NCBI GenBank assembly: GCA_014595895.1
Contig: JABUKB010000004.1
Coordinates: forward strand, 62,001 to 126,000
Direction of reading: 5' to 3'
DNA length: 64,000 nucleotides
Origin: Lysinibacillus odysseyi
GTDB taxonomy: Bacteria; Bacillota; Bacilli; Bacillales_A; Planococcaceae
Shown here: in pieces, positions 8,679 to 16,971 of the stretch
Layout: every line of letters begins with the position of its first letter
How positions within the stretch are numbered: the first letter of the stretch is position 1
Program-made: the position numbers and the translations under genes
The notes under the pieces: generated by a model
Database searches by the model: none
The model's input: the letters and a program-made list of their open reading frames with translations, nothing else
Told to the model about the DNA's origin: nothing

Positions 8679-8853
8679 TCTATCCTGTATTTCTGCTGGA
8701 GGGAGAGGCTTTCTGATTTATCATTTTATTGTATATCTACAATAAATCCATAATAAATACAAAATAACATTTTATAAGATGAATCAATTGCTTAAAAATA
8801 TCACATAATTGAAATGATTCGTAAAGGAGAATCTTCTATCTAAAAAAATACAT

Positions 8854-8867
8854 TGAAAGCGTTTTCT
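8854..8867. promoter_or_regulatory. cre-like site (CcpA)
   Basis: TGAAAGCGTTTTCT matches the catabolite-responsive element consensus TGWNANCGNTNWCA except for the last base. It abuts the -35 box of the promoter at 8867-8895, a position expected to influence initiation. CcpA control of the SDR downstream is inferred. Confidence 0.6.
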
Positions 8868-8895
8868 TGACTAATTATCATTCTGGATTTATAAT
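8867..8895 (+). promoter_or_regulatory. Sigma-A-type promoter for the 9103 SDR gene
   Basis: TTGACT (8867-8872), a 17-base spacer and TATAAT (8890-8895) form a near-consensus promoter. The leader to the SDR start is about 200 bases and contains a small ORF at 8922-9032. A ribosome-site-like TAAAGGAGAATC at about 8822, with no gene behind it, suggests debris between the MFS gene and this promoter. Confidence 0.75.
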
Positions 8896-8921
8896 TATCT
8901 TGAATTAGAGATAATTAACGA

Positions 8922-9032
8922 ATGAAAACAGATCAAGTAAGGTGCATAAAATGGCAATCCTTAGCGGCAGATAAATCTAAATCTATTAATGCTGATATCA
9001 TTGCATTAGTTGGTGCTTGGACTGCACGTTAA
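8922..9032 (+). CDS. Small ORF of 36 residues in the SDR leader
   Basis: An ATG-to-TAA frame encodes a basic 36-residue peptide ending SINADIIALVGAWTAR. It starts shortly after the strong promoter and ends 70 bases before the SDR start. The ribosome site is poor (AGAG about 11 bases away). It could be a leader peptide, an unannotated small protein or a leftover of an older gene. I recognise no family. Confidence 0.3.
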   Translation: MKTDQVRCIKWQSLAADKSKSINADIIALVGAWTAR

Positions 9033-9102
9033 TGAGTATTGGAAATTCTATAATCAATAAAAATATAGAATCACAGCAATAGTAAAAGAGGAGAGATAAA
9101 AC

Positions 9103-9873
9103 ATGAATTTTGAAAATAAAGTAGTGATTGTTACAGGTGCAGCAGGCGGAATCGGGAAAGAAGTTGTGCGTAAATTAGCGAATGGACAGGCAAAAGTTGT
9201 ATTAGTGGATTTAAATGAAGACGCGATTAAAGCCGTTCAAGCTGAGCTTGGTTTAACAGAAGAAAATAGCTTAGCGGTAAAAGCAGATGTTTCGAATGAA
9301 GAAAGCGTGAAGAATTACGTAACTCAAACGATTTCTAAATTTGGACGTATTGATGGCTTTGTCAATAACGCAGGTGTTGAAGGCCCAGCGAAAACAATTG
9401 AGGAAATTACAGAAGAAGATTTCAATTTCGTTTATGGAATTAATGTCAAAGGTGTACTGTTCGGCCTTAAATACGTTTTACCAATTATGAAAGAACAAAA
9501 ATCAGGTTCAATCGTCAATACATCATCGGTAGCTGGGTTAATTGGTTCACCAAGCATGGTACTGTACAACTCATCTAAACACGCTGTAATGGGTATTAAC
9601 AAAGTTGCTGCTTTGGAAGCTGCAGCATTTAATGTTCGGGTAAACGCAGTAAATCCAGGTGTTATTAATACACAAATGATGCGTAATATCGAATCGAAAG
9701 TTGCGCCAGGTGCAGCAGAAGCAGCGCAGGCAGCTTATAACGACGCAGTGCCGATGAAACGCTACGGTGAACCTGAAGAAGTAGCAAACGTGATAGCGTT
9801 CTTGCTTTCTGATGAGGCTTCTTATGTAAGTTCATCTTCATACACTGTTGATGGTGCTCTTTACAACGTTTAA
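9103..9873 (+). CDS. Short-chain dehydrogenase/reductase
   Basis: This classical SDR of 256 residues has the cofactor motif TGAAGGIG at 11-18, the Asp in VLVDLNED favouring NAD, NNAG near residue 88, the catalytic Ser in VNTSSVAG and the YNSSK motif (Tyr/Lys). The C-terminal DGALYNV resembles the glucose 1-dehydrogenase/3-oxoacyl reductase group. AGGAGAG precedes the ATG. It stands alone behind a cre-controlled promoter and ends at a bidirectional hairpin, so context does not reveal the substrate. Confidence 0.88.
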   Translation: MNFENKVVIVTGAAGGIGKEVVRKLANGQAKVVLVDLNEDAIKAVQAELGLTEENSLAVKADVSNEESVKNYVTQTISKFGRIDGFVNNAGVEGPAKTIEEITEEDFNFVYGINVKGVLFGLKYVLPIMKEQKSGSIVNTSSVAGLIGSPSMVLYNSSKHAVMGINKVAALEAAAFNVRVNAVNPGVINTQMMRNIESKVAPGAAEAAQAAYNDAVPMKRYGEPEEVANVIAFLLSDEASYVSSSSYTVDGALYNV

Positions 9874-10002
9874 CCTATTAAAACAATGGATTGTAGAAGA
9901 CTAGCTCAAAAAGTCGATTAGCATTCATTTAAGTGTGTTTCTAAATAGAAGTTCAATTGGGACGCGTCTTTGGGATCTCTAATTGAATGTTTAGTGAAAG
10001 GT

Positions 10003-10058
10003 AAAAAGCAGACGGTTTAGAAGTGCTATAATGCACTTCTAATTGACCGTCTGCTTTT
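10003..10058. terminator. Bidirectional terminator, repeat family A
   Basis: AAAAAGCAGACGGT plus TAGAAGTGC pairs with GCACTTCTA and ACCGTCTGCTTTT. It sits between the convergent SDR and splB genes and works on paper in both directions. Near-identical hairpins are at 25924-25975 and 60284-60338, and a decayed half copy is at 59323. Confidence 0.85.
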
Positions 10059-10149
10059 ACTGTTATTTGATGAATGAAACGATTTCTAATTGCTGCTTGA
10101 TTGATGCCATCCATTGAACATGCAGGGAATTTACATGTTGTCACGGGGC

Positions 10150-11178
10150 TCACGTAAAATATTCAAGTTTCGCCGTTGGAAAGAATTTTTCCATATAGCT
10201 GTATAGCTCGGCTTTCATTTCATCCTCTACTTCTTTTTGATAGATGTATTTACTCATGCCATATTTTCCCCACTTAACACGCCTTGCAGATTCATCTAAC
10301 TCTAATTTAGTCTTTGGATAGTTTTTCTCAATGACTTTTTTGGCAGCCTTTGTAAAACGGTGCTGAATGAATTCAAAGGTAATATCCTCTCGTGCATCTC
10401 GAGGTAATTCTGCATCAAGACGCTCAAACATATGATAGTAGCCTTCCTTCCATCCTTCATGAAGATAAATCGGCGCTACGATAAAACCAAGAGGATAACC
10501 TGCTCGTGCTACTTTCCCAGCTGCTTCGATGCGCTTTGCTAGGGGAGAAGTACCCGGTTCAAAGTGTTTGATGACATAATCTGCGTTGATACTAAAACGG
10601 AATCTTGTGTTCCCGTTATGTTTAGCATCAAGCAAATGATCAACGTGATGAAATTTCGTTACAAACCTTAATCTTCCTAATTCCGTTTGGCCAATATGTT
10701 CAATGGTCCTTTTCAATGAGTGCGTTAAGTGGTCTATCCCAACAATATCAGATGTACAAGCTGCTTCAAATCGAGTAATTTCAGGAGCCCGTTCTTCTAT
10801 ATATTGGTCTGCCGCTGCTAGTATTTCATCGACATTCACATACACACGAATATACGGTTTACTCCCCATAGTTGTTTGTAAATAACAATAATGACAATGC
10901 CCCATGCACCCTGTCGCAAGCGGGATTGCATATTCTGCGGATGGCTTGGAAGTATCAAACTTCAGTGTCTTCCGAAGACCCACAACGAGCGTGGATTTTG
11001 CAATACGGTACTTTTGAAAATCATTGTCTCCAGGGATATTTCGTACTTGGTTATGTGATGTCGTATAGCGAATCTCGATACCTAGCCCTTCAAACTTCTC
11101 TTTCAACTCTATACCGAGTGGATAATCCAAGGCTTTTGGTTCAAAATAAACAAGCTGAGGCATAAATGGTTCATTCAT
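10150..11178 (-). CDS. splB: Spore photoproduct lyase
   Basis: This radical SAM enzyme of 342 residues repairs the spore photoproduct, the thymine dimer formed by UV in dormant spore DNA. The iron-sulfur cluster motif CMGHCHYC places cysteines at 91, 95 and 98. The Cys in ACTSD falls at residue 141, the same number as the hydrogen-donating Cys141 of B. subtilis SplB. Length and motifs match the family. The ATG overlaps the stop of a small upstream ORF (ATGA), while its own ribosome site is poor, suggesting coupled translation. No splA-like gene is present. Confidence 0.95.
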   Translation of the reverse strand: MNEPFMPQLVYFEPKALDYPLGIELKEKFEGLGIEIRYTTSHNQVRNIPGDNDFQKYRIAKSTLVVGLRKTLKFDTSKPSAEYAIPLATGCMGHCHYCYLQTTMGSKPYIRVYVNVDEILAAADQYIEERAPEITRFEAACTSDIVGIDHLTHSLKRTIEHIGQTELGRLRFVTKFHHVDHLLDAKHNGNTRFRFSINADYVIKHFEPGTSPLAKRIEAAGKVARAGYPLGFIVAPIYLHEGWKEGYYHMFERLDAELPRDAREDITFEFIQHRFTKAAKKVIEKNYPKTKLELDESARRVKWGKYGMSKYIYQKEVEDEMKAELYSYMEKFFPTAKLEYFT

Positions 11179-11249
11179 GATTTTTCACAATACTGATGAC
11201 TTGCCGATTTATAATAATCATAAAAGTAATGTTTGTTGCTGCTAAACAC
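11175..11249 (-). CDS. Small ORF coupled to splB
   Basis: A GTG-started frame of 24 residues (it includes HYFYDYYKSASHQYCEKS) ends in TGA sharing bases with the splB ATG. AGAAGGTG sits 5 bases before the GTG, the only good ribosome site near splB. An overlapping ATG frame (11171-11254, 27 residues) has the Shine-Dalgarno directly against its ATG and is less likely. The peptide may only serve to load ribosomes onto splB. It does not resemble SplA. Confidence 0.4.
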   Translation of the reverse strand: MFSSNKHYFYDYYKSASHQYCEKS

Positions 11250-11376
11250 GTCATCACCTTCTTTTCGTATTTAGCATTAGTTTGTCTAAAGAAGGGGAAT
11301 TTATGATGGGGAAAATATTGCACTTCTCTTCATTCACTGGTCCTCGTATAAAGATTTTTAAAATACTTTCTTGAAA

Positions 11377-11922
11377 TTATTTAAAGGGGATAAACTCGAG
11401 TGCCTTCGTGAAACTGTTTAAAGTTAACACGTTTATCCTAATGAGATAACTGATGAATTTTCTAAGGCATATATTCCAGATGCTGGCGTAAAGAAGAGAA
11501 AATAAAATATAAATGAATAAGGTGAAAGGGATGGATTCTGAACTGGCGAAATCTCCAAATGCTGAAATACCTGCTATATAAGTTAGCGACATCATCCCTA
11601 AAGATAATGCTACGCTAGAACATAAAATGGAAACAACCAAACTCTTCCGATACAGGAATGTTCCTAAAGCAATACCAAGCAGTCCGGTGGTAAAGAGAAA
11701 AATTACGGCCTCCTGCACATGAACGAAAATAAGAAGGAAAGCAGAAGAAAAAAATACAGCAAATCCAAGAGAAATATTAGACAAAGCCGCTATGGCAACA
11801 GGCAGTGTACTGAAAGGGCTAAAGAGCAAGCCAACCGCAGGTAAAAATATAGGTGCCGACTGGAATAGTACAGCGATGGTTGTCAATATACCTCCCAGGC
11901 TGATGAACCTTATTTTTTTCAA
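11377..11922 (-). CDS. Small integral membrane protein, ECF S-component-like
   Basis: The product has about 181 residues and five to six hydrophobic segments. The N-terminal helix region (GGILTTIAVLFQSAPIFLP) followed by LLFSPFSTLPVAIAA resembles substrate-binding components of ECF vitamin transporters or related small permeases, but I cannot name the family with certainty. The frame is open to 11961, but a TTG at 11922 with GAGG 8 bases upstream is the best-supported start. It follows the sugar dehydrogenase-like gene on the same strand after about 70 bases. No transporter ATPase gene lies nearby. Confidence 0.65.
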   Translation of the reverse strand: MKKIRFISLGGILTTIAVLFQSAPIFLPAVGLLFSPFSTLPVAIAALSNISLGFAVFFSSAFLLIFVHVQEAVIFLFTTGLLGIALGTFLYRKSLVVSILCSSVALSLGMMSLTYIAGISAFGDFASSESIPFTLFIYILFSLLYASIWNICLRKFISYLIRINVLTLNSFTKALEFIPFK

Positions 11923-11995
11923 AACAAACGCCTCTTTCCGTAAAGGATCTGTAATATCCATTAAACGATATGATGTCGAATCTTATAGTTATCAA

Positions 11996-13411
11996 TCACG
12001 GAATAATTTCAAAAATAGAACCTTTGTTAAAATCGGTTACATTAAGGGAGCCATAAACCCCTAAATATAGTCGAGTTTGATCCAAATTCGTTCCCAGACT
12101 GACATAATAAGCGGAGCCGGACCCGAAATTATAATCAGTTTGGATTACACTATAATCATTTAACTGACCATCCAGTCTCCCCTTGGTATAAGCTAAAACT
12201 CCTCTAGCCGGGGGAGGAGAGCCCTCATCCTGGGCAAGATCGGTAAACACAACGCTGCCCGTTAACCCAGGGATTCTATGTCCCATATAAGCTTGCACTC
12301 CTGTAAGCGCAGTTCCTCTAAACTTGCCGGGGCGGGACTCTTGATGGAAATAACTCGTTAACGGCTGAAGACGCCCTAATGAAGTTTTTACTGCATCATT
12401 GAAATAGGCAATTGTTTCCTCATCCAAACTTGGATTTGCAGTGCATTCCCTTATGAGCGAAGTAGGAAACGTACCTTCCCACCCTCGCCAGCCAAAATTA
12501 ATAAACCCTTGCTGATCAGGTTCGGATTTCATCAGTGAAGCTTGCACAAGCTGGGGAACCGGTACGGGTCTATAATGAACAAATGAATAAATAGACTCTT
12601 CCAAATCCTGCCCGACATTTCCCACATATTTTACATACTGATTATAAAACCTTTGAAATGAAATGCCCGGTATATTTCGGACGCCTTTAGCAATTACCGT
12701 AAGTGTTTCCTGTATAGGTGCAGGCAGTTCATTAAAACGTGTGACTACGGGTGGGTTATTGATAAATGTATTTTTCTCTACATCAATTTCAATGATTTTA
12801 CCTGCGATTTCCAGATCATTCTGGCTTAAATTAAAGGGATCATAACCTGATCCGCCATCACCGGTTGTTAAAATGAGTTTTCCTGTTTCGGGTGAAAAGT
12901 TCAAGCTATTAACCCCGTTATGATTTAAAAATGGTCTTCTTATATTGAGTAATGTCCGCCGTTTTTGAGGTTGCCCATTCGATTGCAAAACCCATTCTTC
13001 CACTGTATCGATGTGATCATATTGGTTTTCTCTGTCCAACCACTGTAGGTTTAAGGTTTTGGGGTCACAGGGGTTAGGTTTAAAACTCCCTTGGAGAGCG
13101 CTTGGACCTTGTGTTCCAGCCACAGAATAATGAAGATAAAACAGGCCGTTATAATAAAACCCGGGATGAAAGGCTAACCCAAGCAAGCCACGTTCATCAT
13201 ATCCACCAGAAGCACCTAGTTTTATAATTTGGGAACGAATATCTAAAAAGGTTTTTAAAACTCCATTTCTTACATAAAAGATTTCTCCTACCTGGGTTGC
13301 AATAAATAAGCTTTCGAATGTGTGACCTGGAAGGGTAGCTGTTTTCAAAACAGTGGGTAAATTGATATTACTCACAATCCGCCGTAAACCAACTTTAACT
13401 TTTTCCAACAA
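11996..13411 (-). CDS. Glucose/sorbosone dehydrogenase-like beta-propeller protein
   Basis: The roughly 471-residue protein has features of the GSDH/aldose sugar dehydrogenase (YliI-type) propeller: GGYDERGLLGLAFHPGF near residue 70, NHNGVNSLNFSPETGKL, TTGDGGSG and GVRNIPGISF. Classical members oxidise sugars with PQQ in the periplasm. No signal peptide is visible, which is odd for an extracytoplasmic enzyme, and PQQ genes are not in the window. A GTG at 13420 lies inside the ribosome site AAGGTGG, so the TTG at 13411 (or 13408) is the better start. Related propellers occur in Bacillales without known function. Confidence 0.75.
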   Translation of the reverse strand: MLEKVKVGLRRIVSNINLPTVLKTATLPGHTFESLFIATQVGEIFYVRNGVLKTFLDIRSQIIKLGASGGYDERGLLGLAFHPGFYYNGLFYLHYSVAGTQGPSALQGSFKPNPCDPKTLNLQWLDRENQYDHIDTVEEWVLQSNGQPQKRRTLLNIRRPFLNHNGVNSLNFSPETGKLILTTGDGGSGYDPFNLSQNDLEIAGKIIEIDVEKNTFINNPPVVTRFNELPAPIQETLTVIAKGVRNIPGISFQRFYNQYVKYVGNVGQDLEESIYSFVHYRPVPVPQLVQASLMKSEPDQQGFINFGWRGWEGTFPTSLIRECTANPSLDEETIAYFNDAVKTSLGRLQPLTSYFHQESRPGKFRGTALTGVQAYMGHRIPGLTGSVVFTDLAQDEGSPPPARGVLAYTKGRLDGQLNDYSVIQTDYNFGSGSAYYVSLGTNLDQTRLYLGVYGSLNVTDFNKGSIFEIIP

Positions 13412-13420
13412 CCTAACCAC

Positions 13421-13929
13421 CTTTTTGCTTTTTTCATTATATAAGAATATGGTTAGAACTTTTTCATTAGTACAAAATAGGGGATGAAGCAGATAAAACG
13501 CGAATCGTCTTTAACGGAAGATGTCATCAAAGAAGTAAATCCGTTTTTCTTCTTCGCAATGACAGAACTATGGTTAAGACCAGTTGTTTCAGTGCATACT
13601 TGAGTTGATAAATATATCTATAAAAACGACAAAGATTTTGTAAATAGTTATCCTTAATGGTCAATGACTTTAAAAGCATTGTCGTTATAATTGATTTATA
13701 GATAGGAAGAAACCTCATCATTATTATCTCGAAGCGATTGTTTTCGATTTTTTTGAGGCAAATACCTGAAATTTAAATATGTAAATTTTTTATTGCCTAG
13801 CGAGTTTCTTCACGATTTTAGGGCATTTTTTCGTCCTTGCAATCACAAGCCATGGTTTTATCGGTTTTTCGGTCGAAACATGAGTTACTAAATACATCTA
13901 TAAAATTTATTCTAAAGGAGAATCCTCTT
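13421..13929. other. Intergenic region with one weak small ORF
   Basis: AT-rich DNA lies between the divergent sugar dehydrogenase-like gene and the triple Rid gene. A 39-residue frame at 13484-13603 (plus; it includes SLTEDVIKEVNPFFFFAMTE) has GGGG directly against its ATG and is not convincing. The last 30 bases hold the ribosome site of the Rid gene. No clear promoter match was found. Confidence 0.4.
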
Positions 13930-15204
13930 ATGAGCGGTTATAACGCAGTATCAGCAAAAAATACAGAAAATGCACCAAATGGTAACGGTCTATATTCACA
14001 CAGTGTAGCGTTCTCTCATTACAACAATCTTTCAGCACAATTGCCTGTAGATCCGAAAACAGGTAAGTTGGTAGCTGGCGGCATAAAAGAACAGGCTGAA
14101 CAATGCTTTAACAATATTAAAGCAATTGTAGACAGCATCGGTCATGTGATGAGCGATATCGTTCGAATCACTGTATTCGTTAAAGATATCAAAGACGTTG
14201 ATGCTGTAAATGAAGTGTATAAAACATTCTTCCCGACATATGTTCCGGCACGTACAACAGTTGCAGTTGCAGCTCTGCCAATGGATGCCATGGTGCAAAT
14301 TGAAGCGCTTCTTTCACATGGTGAAGGCACTATTCCAAACGCACCGCAAGCAGGCGACCTTATTAAGCTTACAAATAACACGGCGAATGCACCTACAAGT
14401 TCTCTTTCTACACAAACTGTAGCGTTCTCTCATTACAATTACCTTTCAGCTCAACTGCCTATCGATCCAAAAACAGGCAGACTAGTAGTTGGCGGTGTAA
14501 AAGAGCAGGCGGCACAGAGCTTGAAAAATATCAAAGCAATTTTAGAAAGCATGGACGTTCCTTTTGACGATATTGTAAAAATGACGATCTTCGTTAAAAG
14601 CCTTTCGGATATGGAGGCTGTAAACGAAGTGTATTCAACATTCTTCCCAGACTCTGCTATCGCTAGATCTGTAGCCTATGTCCCTGCACGAACGGTAGTG
14701 GAAGCTTCGGCTTTACCAATGGGTGCTTTGGTACAAATGGAAGCAGTGGTGTCACACGGAGATGGTACGCCTCCACAAGAAATTGAAGATAGACACGGAA
14801 TTGTTATTTGGGCAAACAACACTGACAATGCACCAAAGGATTCTCTATCTACACAAACTGTAGCGTTCTCTCACTACAATCACCTTTCAGCGCAATTACC
14901 TTTAGAACCAAAAACGAATCAATTGGTAGCTGGTGGTGTAAAAGAGCAAGCTGAACAGTGCTTGAAAAATGTGAAGGCAATTGTAGAAAGTATCGACCAC
15001 GTTATGGATGATGTAGTGAAGGTAAATATCTTCCTTAAAAATATTGAGGATATGGATGCTGTAGACGAAGCTTATAAAACATTCTTCCCAGGCGGTGTTC
15101 CTGCACGTAGAGTAGTTGGCGTATCAGCTTTACCGAATGATGCGTTAATCCAAATCGATGTAGTTGTATCAAACGCTGAAGGAACTCCTCCAAAAGCACA
15201 ATAA
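13930..15204 (+). CDS. Three tandem Rid (YjgF/UK114) domains in one protein
   Basis: The product of 424 residues consists of three consecutive Rid domains of 120-135 residues, each with its own AFSHYN(N/Y/H)LSAQLP segment, a KEQA helix, and a PAR motif followed by V-x-ALP. RidA enzymes hydrolyse reactive enamines/imines such as 2-aminoacrylate as homotrimers, using this Arg and a Glu in the last strand. Domains 1 and 2 keep the Glu (VQIEA, VQMEA), while domain 3 has Asp (IQIDV); domain 2 has a short insertion before its PAR. A covalent trimer is the obvious reading. AAAGGAG precedes the ATG at 13930, so the 31 codons open upstream are not used. Confidence 0.9.
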   Translation: MSGYNAVSAKNTENAPNGNGLYSHSVAFSHYNNLSAQLPVDPKTGKLVAGGIKEQAEQCFNNIKAIVDSIGHVMSDIVRITVFVKDIKDVDAVNEVYKTFFPTYVPARTTVAVAALPMDAMVQIEALLSHGEGTIPNAPQAGDLIKLTNNTANAPTSSLSTQTVAFSHYNYLSAQLPIDPKTGRLVVGGVKEQAAQSLKNIKAILESMDVPFDDIVKMTIFVKSLSDMEAVNEVYSTFFPDSAIARSVAYVPARTVVEASALPMGALVQMEAVVSHGDGTPPQEIEDRHGIVIWANNTDNAPKDSLSTQTVAFSHYNHLSAQLPLEPKTNQLVAGGVKEQAEQCLKNVKAIVESIDHVMDDVVKVNIFLKNIEDMDAVDEAYKTFFPGGVPARRVVGVSALPNDALIQIDVVVSNAEGTPPKAQ

Positions 15205-15260
15205 GCATTTGTTTGTAAATATCGAAACGATTTAAGTTACTTGTGAATGCTGATGATGAA

Positions 15261-15297
15261 AAGAACGAATTTCCCGTGGGGGATTCGTTCTTTTTTA
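15261..15297 (+). terminator. Terminator of the Rid gene, repeat family B
   Basis: An AAGAACGAAT arm pairs with ATTCGTTCTT around a CCCGTGGG apical part, followed by TTTTTT. It closely matches the hairpin at 443-478. Confidence 0.88.
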
Positions 15298-15325
15298 TTG
15301 TGGTTTTAAAAGGTGAAAAGTATTT

Positions 15326-16321
15326 CTAGGATTGGCAATTTGTTTGTTCTTTTAATACATTGATTAGTTCTTCAACATATTTCGATCTTTCTTCATAATG
15401 CGGCATGTGACCGGACTTTTCAAACCAGATTAATTTCTTTGCGGGCGCTTGTAATCGTTCAAAATAATCTTGTGCCAGTTCATAGGGGGCAGAGTAATCA
15501 TGCTTTCCTAAGAAGAAATAAACAGGAATGTCTATTGAAGGAGCTAAGTCATGTAAGTTTGTTAGCAGTAATTCTTGATGTAAATGTTTAACACTGAACA
15601 GGGAGCCTCTAAAGAACTTTATTTTATCCAGTAAACTGTATTCCGGTGCTGATAAAATTCCTTTAAAGATTTCCGTTCCTTGGCTGTTGTACATTTTCCC
15701 GCCGAATTTAGCCAGCCACACTGAATACTTCCACAAACCTTTGCTGAACTGTTTAAAGGGCGGTCTTCCAATTTGCTCTAGTTCATGAATCGCTTGCTGA
15801 TTGCCAAGTTCTTTTGCTTTATTCAAAGTCCAATCGTAAGAGACTGTAAGATTGGCAAGTAGACCTACCACTTGCGCTGTCCCAATATACGCATGAAAAT
15901 AATGTGGATACTTTTTTGCCATTAACGTCCCTAACAAAGTTCCAAACGAATGACCGTGCAAATAAAACTTTTCGTTAGGTTTATTTAGCTTCTTCCTGAC
16001 GTATTGTATAACTTCCTCACCATCGGCAAGCAATTGGGACATGTTCATACTCTCCGGCTTCACACTCATCGAGTAGGATTTTGCTGCACCTCTTTGATCC
16101 CAATTCACGACGGTAAAATACTTTTCAAGCGGTCCATTAAGCATGTGCGAAAGATACATTTCACTTTGGCCGGGACCCCCATGAATCAGGAGTAGAATAG
16201 GATTGTTCCGGTTTTCTCCTCTAATCATAATCGATTGCTTAACGCCACCGATGAGGACATGTTCCATGCTCACTATGCTCTTTTCACCAGCTATTTTTCT
16301 AGTTTTAGCAATGATATTCAT
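15326..16321 (-). CDS. Alpha/beta hydrolase, proline iminopeptidase-like
   Basis: This 331-residue hydrolase has the oxyanion motif LLIHGGPGQSEMYL, NWDQRGAAKS, the nucleophile elbow GHSFG, a late Asp in GKHDYSAP and the catalytic His in KSGHMPHYEE. It fits the prolyl aminopeptidase/S33 branch, though many members are general esterases. An AAAGGAGAG ribosome site selects the ATG at 16321; the frame open to 16357 has none. It follows the padR gene with two palindromic operators in the gap, so the PadR protein probably controls it in response to a toxic compound or antibiotic. Confidence 0.85.
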   Translation of the reverse strand: MNIIAKTRKIAGEKSIVSMEHVLIGGVKQSIMIRGENRNNPILLLIHGGPGQSEMYLSHMLNGPLEKYFTVVNWDQRGAAKSYSMSVKPESMNMSQLLADGEEVIQYVRKKLNKPNEKFYLHGHSFGTLLGTLMAKKYPHYFHAYIGTAQVVGLLANLTVSYDWTLNKAKELGNQQAIHELEQIGRPPFKQFSKGLWKYSVWLAKFGGKMYNSQGTEIFKGILSAPEYSLLDKIKFFRGSLFSVKHLHQELLLTNLHDLAPSIDIPVYFFLGKHDYSAPYELAQDYFERLQAPAKKLIWFEKSGHMPHYEERSKYVEELINVLKEQTNCQS

Positions 16322-16348
16322 ATTTATTTTCTCTCCTTTTAAAGGTTG

Positions 16349-16368
16349 TATATCCAAATTTGGATATA
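16349..16368. promoter_or_regulatory. PadR operator 1 (perfect 20-bp palindrome)
   Basis: TATATCCAAATTTGGATATA is a perfect palindrome directly before the hydrolase gene. It shares its TATCCAA/TTGGATA core with the sites at 16382 and 16956. Confidence 0.8.
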
Positions 16369-16381
16369 AATTTATAAAAAG

Positions 16382-16405
16382 CGTATATCCAGTTTTGGAT
16401 ATACG
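16382..16405. promoter_or_regulatory. PadR operator 2
   Basis: CGTATATCCA, GTTT, TGGATATACG form a 10-bp arm inverted repeat 14 bases from operator 1, between padR and the hydrolase gene. It could also fold as RNA, but the shared core points to a protein site. Confidence 0.75.
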
Positions 16406-16412
16406 TTCAAAA

Positions 16413-16934
16413 TTAAATCAATTCTATTGCTCTTTCTACTGTTTTTATGTCGATATCAAGAATCTCTAAACTGCTCTCGAAAGACAGCACCATGAGTGGG
16501 TCGGCTCCTTTTGATTCACTAGCCGCTTGTTTTCTGATTTCCCACTGTTTTCTTAGCTCTTTTAAATCTTTGAGATTCTTATTGAGGATTAATTGGGCTT
16601 CATCTTTATCAAGATGGTGAATCATTGACAACGCCAACATAAAATCTGATTTTAAGGAATGCGGTTTTTCACCAAGATTCTCTTTTATAAGCTTTACGTG
16701 TTTTTCTTCACCAGGCTTCGTAATTTTATAGATAACCCTTACTCTTGACCCGGTCCGTTCCTCTTTGAAAGGTTCAATTAATCCGTCTTTCTCTAGTTTA
16801 GAGATGGAGTAATAAATCGAACCCGATAAGAGATTAGCCCAGTCGTCCATTTTGCTTTCTTGGATTATTGTCTGGATTTCATAACCATGCATCGGTTTGA
16901 TTTTCAATAATCCCAGAATCACTAACTCAGACAT
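16413..16934 (-). CDS. PadR-family transcriptional regulator
   Basis: This 173-residue protein begins with the PadR winged helix: SELVILGLLKIKPMHGYEI, then LLSGSIYYSISKLEKDGLI, then a basic wing (RTGSRVRVIYKITKPG). A C-terminal helical part of about 90 residues is typical of PadR subfamily 2 dimers. AGGTAATTAT precedes the ATG. Palindromes with one core lie upstream of its own gene (16956) and between it and the hydrolase, so autorepression and joint control of padR-hydrolase are likely. The ligand is unknown; relatives respond to phenolics or antimicrobials. Confidence 0.88.
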   Translation of the reverse strand: MSELVILGLLKIKPMHGYEIQTIIQESKMDDWANLLSGSIYYSISKLEKDGLIEPFKEERTGSRVRVIYKITKPGEEKHVKLIKENLGEKPHSLKSDFMLALSMIHHLDKDEAQLILNKNLKDLKELRKQWEIRKQAASESKGADPLMVLSFESSLEILDIDIKTVERAIELI

Positions 16935-16955
16935 ATAATTACCTCCAATTTTTTA

Positions 16956-16971
16956 TATCCAAACTTGGATA
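16956..16971. promoter_or_regulatory. PadR operator 3, upstream of padR
   Basis: TATCCAA-AC-TTGGATA lies 22 bases upstream of the padR ATG, where it would overlap the promoter or the start of the transcript. Confidence 0.75.

Noticed and set aside
13837-13929. N-terminal extension of the triple Rid protein
   Set aside because: The extra 31 residues are unlike a Rid domain and lack a ribosome site, whereas AAAGGAG sits before the ATG at 13930.
13930-15204. Repeated 25-base segments as DNA repeats or CRISPR-like units
   Set aside because: The spacing of about 430 bases and reading-frame match show they are the conserved core of tandem Rid domains.
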